This document shows positions 20,647 to 22,211 of a DNA stretch of 22,211 nucleotides, one piece after another (the first letter of the stretch is position 1; each line of letters begins with the position of its first letter). A program made the translations under genes and the position numbers. The notes beneath the pieces were generated by a model. That model had not been told where the DNA came from. It was given only the letters and a program-made list of their open reading frames with translations, and made no database searches. Source of the DNA: Bdellovibrio sp. (lineage in GTDB: Bacteria; Myxococcota; SpSt-1050); NCBI GenBank assembly GCA_020725805.1, contig DYEF01000110.1, forward strand, positions 1 through 22,211, read 5' to 3'.

Positions 20647-22014
20647 ATGAGTCAGAAATATGATTTCCCGAAATCCTTCTGGATTGCAAATGTAACCGAG
20701 CTCTTTGAGAGAGCGGCATATTATTCAATGGCGAGTTTTGTCGTTATTTATCTGGGGCAGCTCGGGCTCGGAGACTACTGGCCGAGTACATTAAACGGTA
20801 TTCTGTGGACGCTCGTCTATTTTCTTCCGGTCCTCTCAGGAACTATTGCCGACCAGATAGGGTTCAAAAGGTCGCTGATAATTGCATTTGTCCTTCTTGT
20901 CGCCGGATATTTTATGATGAGTTATCCGGTATTTGTTTCAGGCAGGTCTCTCAATCCCGTCATAGAAAAGGAGCTGACGGCCGGAATAGATGTAATTCTT
21001 CCGGTAATCGTTGCAATTTTACTGATTGGTATCGGAGGCTCTTTTGTAAAGCCTTGCATATCCGGCACTGTTCAGAAGACCGCTTCGGGAAAGGCCACGC
21101 TGGCTTTTGCGATATTCTATATGGTTATAAATATCGGTTCTCTTACAGGTAGAGGTGTAGCGTATTATGTAAGGACCAATTCATCACTTACTTACATTTT
21201 TGTAGTCGCAGCAGTATGTTCTGTGGTGGCACTTCTGGTGGTGTTATCTCTTTATAATGATCCGGAAAAAGAACTCGGAATAAAGAACGATAAGCCCAGA
21301 AAGAGTATAAAAGAGATTCTCGTCAATATGGTACTGGTTCTCAAGAACGTAAGATTTGCTCTCTTTCTGCTTGTCTCAAGCGGATTTTTCTTTTTGTATG
21401 CTCAGGTTTACAACGTGCTTCCCCTGTATCTGAAGAAGACTATCGAAACAAATCCGCCGGTTGATATTTATACAATGGCAAATCCTTTTGTCATAGTTTT
21501 CTTCCAGTTGCTCATAACCAGATTATTCGGTAAGATGAAGCCGATTCGTTCTATTATTGTTGGTATCATTATAATCAGCCTTTCAATGGTAATCAATGTC
21601 ATTCCTTTATTTATCGAGGGCGGTGTTTACAGAGATGTATTCTCTATTCTGCCGCTCGGTTCTCTGTTTATCGTTATGACGGTTGCATTGATTGCGTTCG
21701 GTGAACTCTTTGCCTCGGCGCGAACTTATGAGTATATAGGTGCACTTGCGCCCAAGGGACAGGAAGGTCTCTTTCTGGGTTATGCAAATCTGCCGATGGC
21801 GATCGGAGCATTGCTGGGTGGGCCTGTCGGAGCAGCCATATTCAATGAAATTATGTGTAAGGATTCTGTAAAACTCGAAAACGGCCTATTGAAACTGAAT
21901 CCGGAGAGTGCAATAAAGGGCTGGCTTATCCTTATGCTTATCGGCTTTGCCTCAACGGTCAGTATGTATTTTTACAACAAATGGATCGAAAAGCAGAAGA
22001 CTGATATTTCCTGA
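20647..22014 (+). CDS. POT/PTR family peptide transporter (MFS)
   Basis: This 455-residue inner-membrane protein resembles proton-coupled oligopeptide transporters. The POT signature E-x-x-E-R appears as ELFERAAYY at 18-26 in helix 1. SGTIADQIGFKRSL follows, like the family's 'GxxADxxxGxxxxI' between helices 2 and 3. GIGGSFVKPCISGTVQ and FYMVINIGSL correspond to the conserved 'GxGGxKPxxS' and 'FYxxINxGSL'. The remaining sequence has many hydrophobic helices, consistent with the 12-helix MFS fold. It probably imports di- or tripeptides with protons, but some POT members take other substrates. AAGAGG (20636-20641), five bases before ATG, supports the start. It ends 197 bases before the right edge. 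Together with pepF it suggests peptide use. Confidence 0.9.
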   Translation: MSQKYDFPKSFWIANVTELFERAAYYSMASFVVIYLGQLGLGDYWPSTLNGILWTLVYFLPVLSGTIADQIGFKRSLIIAFVLLVAGYFMMSYPVFVSGRSLNPVIEKELTAGIDVILPVIVAILLIGIGGSFVKPCISGTVQKTASGKATLAFAIFYMVINIGSLTGRGVAYYVRTNSSLTYIFVVAAVCSVVALLVVLSLYNDPEKELGIKNDKPRKSIKEILVNMVLVLKNVRFALFLLVSSGFFFLYAQVYNVLPLYLKKTIETNPPVDIYTMANPFVIVFFQLLITRLFGKMKPIRSIIVGIIIISLSMVINVIPLFIEGGVYRDVFSILPLGSLFIVMTVALIAFGELFASARTYEYIGALAPKGQEGLFLGYANLPMAIGALLGGPVGAAIFNEIMCKDSVKLENGLLKLNPESAIKGWLILMLIGFASTVSMYFYNKWIEKQKTDIS

Positions 22015-22085
22015 ATCTTTCAATATCTTTATCCGTTCTGTCCGGCAAATTATATAGTCTGGAATCTTTATTTTTATATTTGTCT

Positions 22086-22155
22086 GTGGTGCCAGGTACA
22101 CTTCTAATCCCTTGATATCACGCCGAAATTATCTTGTGGTACAATGCCGGTGCCA
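22086..22155. repeat. GTGGTGCC/GTGGTAC paired motifs at the right edge
   Basis: GTGGTGCCAGGTACAC (22086-22101) and GTGGTACAATGCCGGTGCC (22136-22154) lie 50 bases apart in non-coding sequence. The second has the near-inverted arms TGGTAC and GTGCCA. These recall the 'TGGTGCC..GGCACC' ends I associate with REP/Y1-transposase elements. No transposase is visible before the edge, so the assignment is tentative. Confidence 0.3.
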
Positions 22156-22211
22156 TCTATGAAAGTGGGTTGTAAAGAGAAAAATCGTTTCTATCCATAA
22201 TCATATTGGAA

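Noticed and set aside
1-22211. CRISPR array, tRNA, rRNA or prophage
   Set aside because: I saw no regularly spaced repeats of suitable length, no tRNA-like cloverleaf or rRNA core sequence, and no phage-type genes by eye; a tRNA scan would settle the point.

Overview
The window is an ordinary-looking, densely coded chromosomal segment from a Gram-negative bacterium. It is moderately AT-rich, uses AGA/AGG for Arg and ATA for Ile heavily, and shows Shine-Dalgarno (SD) sites of the GGAGGT type at several genes. A lipoprotein signal, a PHA-type regulator, PilZ, two sigma-54 activators and hydrogenase nickel chaperones together suggest an anaerobic or facultative 'deltaproteobacteria-like' or candidate-phylum lineage. 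I cannot name the taxon from this sequence. I saw no rRNA, tRNA, CRISPR or intact transposon.

Layout. (1) 1-380 is non-coding apart from a short tandem repeat. It is followed by hypA, hypB and an unrecognised protein with an N-terminal hydrophobic segment (381-2144, +). (2) A PhaR-like regulator and an overlapping patatin lipase run leftward (3932-2141) and meet the unknown gene at shared stop codons. (3) A PilZ protein runs rightward from a divergent promoter region that contains two inverted repeats, and it ends at the one clear intrinsic terminator (4589-4623). (4) A four-repeat PKD-like lipoprotein and alaS run leftward (8645-4632). (5) From a divergent promoter a glycosyltransferase runs rightward, probably from a nearly leaderless mRNA. 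(6) A tight four-gene rightward operon follows (10271-14399): PEGA-like exported protein, orphan NtrC-type regulator, a radical-SAM-like protein with an atypical cysteine pattern, and a GYPSCC-motif protein. The last three overlap by ATGA junctions. (7) An oligoendopeptidase F gene runs leftward and has two SD/start pairs, one giving an exported form and one a cytosolic form. (8) A second rightward operon (16517-20566) holds an NtrC-type regulator, a diacylglycerol-kinase-like lipid kinase, DUF192, an endonuclease III relative and a four-helix membrane protein. (9) A POT/PTR peptide transporter follows its own promoter, and the right edge carries GTGGTGCC/GTGGTAC motifs.

How the genes fit together: HypA and HypB insert nickel into hydrogenase, but no hydrogenase gene is in view. 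The PhaR-patatin pair suggests polyhydroxyalkanoate or lipid turnover. PepF and the POT transporter fit peptide use. Both NtrC-type regulators lack a partner kinase here. The most novel-looking part is the 10271-14399 operon, because its radical-SAM-like/GYPSCC pair is not a system I can assign.
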